Below, piece after piece: positions 6,781 to 7,805 of a DNA stretch of 7,805 bases. The DNA is from an uncultured Lachnospiraceae bacterium (GTDB lineage: Bacteria; Bacillota_A; Clostridia; Lachnospirales; Lachnospiraceae): contig CAJUMT010000166.1 of the NCBI GenBank assembly GCA_910587495.1, positions 1 through 7,805 on the forward strand, written 5' to 3'. The translations under genes were made by a program, and so were the position numbers. The notes under the pieces were generated by a model. The model did not search any database. It worked only from the letters and a program-made list of their open reading frames with translations, and had not been told where the DNA came from. Numbering within the stretch: the first letter of the stretch is position 1; each line of letters begins with the position of its first letter.

Positions 6781-6911
6781 CAATCATCGGTATCTGCCTC
6801 GCCGTCGTACTGGGTGTAGGCCCGCACGCAGACACCATCTTTGACGTGAATAAACTCCGCATTCATGTCCTCGTCATAGTAAATGTAAATCAGTTCATTA
6901 TCCCCGGCCAG
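6780..6911 (-). pseudogene. In-frame protein-like continuation after the TGA of the upstream gene
   Basis: Directly after the TGA at 6914-6912 the same reading frame stays open for 43 codons to a TGA at 6782-6780. The translation looks like genuine protein: LAGDNELIYIYYDED, then MNAEFIHVKDGVCVRAY, then an acidic end TQYDGEADTDD. It alternates hydrophobic and polar residues as beta strands do, and its composition matches the acidic upstream protein. No start codon with a ribosome binding site serves it separately; the only in-frame ATG is well inside. Explanations are a nonsense mutation that shortened a roughly 230-residue protein, a 3' remnant of another gene fused in frame by deletion, stop readthrough, or a sequencing error. 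Confidence 0.5.
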
Positions 6912-7472
6912 TCATCCTTGGTAATCACTCGTTATTACAAAAGATTTAAATGTGTAACCGTCTATATGAACCGTCATCTTTTGGAACAAGTCCATTGCCT
7001 TTTCGCAGTCATCCTTACTCATAATCGTAAAATGATAATCTTCACTGGCTCCGTCAAAATTAACAATATATAAGTCATCCAGTTGTGCGGAAAGCTCTGC
7101 CAGCCATTCCACGATACAGTCGTCGTCTGAAAATTTTTCTTCATCAATGGTGAAATCAAGTCCCCGCGCTGTCTTGAGGTTCTCAACAAACCAGAAAAAA
7201 TCCTCTAAATCCGGTGCGCCGGCGTCAGAAGAAATCAGATAGTATTGCGATTTTACAGGCTGTTTGTCCTCACTGGCCATATTTCCAAATGGATCGTCCG
7301 GATCGACATCGTGCCCGGAGAGCACATATAAAATATCAGGAATGCCGCCATATTCATCGACCGCATTTTCCAGACATTCTTTACAGCGACAAAACGCTTT
7401 TTCATGATGCCCGCAAAGTATCAGGGCACAAAAATCTTTCAACACATCAGTTTGGCTCAAATTAAGTACCAT
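6912..7472 (-). CDS. Small acidic cytoplasmic protein of unknown function with a Cys/His cluster
   Basis: 186 residues, no signal peptide or membrane segment. The frame is open back to 7553, but the ATG at 7472 has AAAGGAGG with 8-base spacing, so I start there. Residues 15-33 carry a dense cluster, Cys15, Cys20, His22, His23, Cys28, Cys30 and Cys33 (CGHHEKAFCRCKEC), that could bind a metal. The rest is acidic with strand/helix alternation, including DLEDFFWFVENLKTARGLDF near 88-107 and a DDD-WLAEL segment near 116-128. The second half gives a loose impression of DUF6630-type or SMI1/immunity-type small proteins. I recall this rather than having tested it, and I would not name the family. The TGA stop is followed by an in-frame protein-like tail, so the gene may be a shortened version of a longer protein. 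The lipoprotein gene follows on the same strand. Confidence 0.72.
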   Translation of the reverse strand: MVLNLSQTDVLKDFCALILCGHHEKAFCRCKECLENAVDEYGGIPDILYVLSGHDVDPDDPFGNMASEDKQPVKSQYYLISSDAGAPDLEDFFWFVENLKTARGLDFTIDEEKFSDDDCIVEWLAELSAQLDDLYIVNFDGASEDYHFTIMSKDDCEKAMDLFQKMTVHIDGYTFKSFVITSDYQG

Positions 7473-7805
7473 TTTTGATTCCTCCTTTGTTTCGCTTTCA
7501 AATAAGATTTTACCTTGCTCATTTCCAGCCTTCCTCATTGCTGCCGGTTTCATAGCTCAATAGAAAAATATGGGGGTAATCGTCAGCAGAACGCCGGTGT
7601 TTTAATGCCCACGCCTTCCCTCCACCGACATTCCCCGGCTTCTACGGTACTATGAGACTATCCGACTGCCTGCCGCCCATCCGCTTATCTCCATCTTCTA
7701 GTTGATAAAACGTCTTTGCTTGGCGCACAACTGGAAGTTGTCAAACTGTATTGTCCTTCGCTAAAACAATAAGCTGACATCTCCATAAATACAGATGCGA
7801 AGCAC
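7473..7805. other. 333-base region with no intact gene at the right edge
   Basis: Apart from the ribosome binding site of the small acidic protein gene and the group II intron-type relic at 7600-7701, I see no complete gene, RNA gene or clear promoter. The minus strand has stops in all frames. The promoter of the downstream gene is not recognisable; a TAAAAT at about 7511-7506 lacks a matching -35. Confidence 0.5.
7600..7701 (-). pseudogene. Relic of a group II intron reverse transcriptase/maturase N-terminus
   Basis: The minus-strand frame through the ATG at 7680 reads LEDGDKR, MGGRQSDSLIVP, a TAG stop (7644-7642), then KPGNVGGGKAWA. The pattern RQSDSxIVPxKxGNxGGGKG is one I associate with the extreme N-terminus of clostridial group II intron-encoded reverse transcriptases. 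Here a stop codon sits in the middle, the Gly after GGGK is Ala, and no reverse transcriptase domain follows. This looks like a decayed 5' fragment left by an intron or by recombination. The identification rests on memory of a short motif. Confidence 0.4.

Noticed and set aside
6749..6862. 38-codon N-terminal extension of the lipoprotein frame
   Set aside because: It would bury the signal peptide; the ATG at 6748 has a ribosome binding site and a typical lipoprotein start.
6862..6914. Selenocysteine insertion at the TGA at 6914-6912
   Set aside because: No clear bacterial SECIS-like stem-loop in the roughly 40 bases after the TGA and no redox motif around it.
6525..7073. 182-codon plus-strand ORF
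   Set aside because: Antisense to the lipoprotein start and the small acidic protein gene, no ribosome binding site, unprotein-like composition; a shadow.
7724..7728. GTGCG on the minus strand as a group II intron 5' end
   Set aside because: It lies only about 25 bases before the reverse transcriptase-like relic, whereas intact introns have several hundred bases of ribozyme domains there; five bases are not evidence.
1..7805. tRNA, rRNA, CRISPR repeats, intact insertion sequence
   Set aside because: I looked for cloverleaf-like, repeat-spacer and terminal-repeat patterns and saw none.

Overview
The window reads as low-to-mid GC Firmicutes DNA, most likely a gut Clostridia/Lachnospiraceae genome. 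The evidence is strong AGGAGG-type ribosome binding sites, a lipobox lipoprotein, and a two-component system joined to a MacB-type ATPase and a large FtsX-type permease. This assignment is inferred from gene style; no marker gene is present. Every supportable gene is on the minus strand, so the window reads right to left.

Right end (about 7805-5440): an accessory, partly decayed region. At 7600-7701 there is a short relic resembling the N-terminus of a group II intron reverse transcriptase, with an in-frame TAG. Next is a small acidic protein with a Cys/His cluster (7472-6912). Its TGA stop is followed in the same frame by 43 more codons that read like protein (6911-6780). Then comes a 400-residue lipoprotein of unknown function (6748-5546). 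A short hydrophobic reading frame overlaps its end and runs into the intergenic space.

Centre and left (5331-353): a complete sensing and transport module in the order response regulator, histidine kinase, ABC ATPase, FtsX-type permease. Regulator and kinase overlap by ATGA; ATPase and permease overlap by TAATG. The kinase and ATPase are separated by 71 bases. A promoter-like element there aligns without gaps to the one upstream of the response regulator gene. Both carry GT(C/A)A(C/T) half-sites 11 bp apart followed by an extended -10, the layout used by OmpR/PhoB-family activators. I infer that the regulator controls both its own operon and the transporter. The substrate is not visible; known relatives handle antimicrobial peptides, cell-envelope stress agents or lipoproteins/lipids.

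Left edge (338-1): the first 112 codons of a phosphinothricin-acetyltransferase-like GNAT enzyme, 14 bases after the permease stop, probably on the same transcript and cut by the window edge.

The most interesting signal is the duplicated promoter/operator pair. The second is the in-frame stop with a protein-like continuation.
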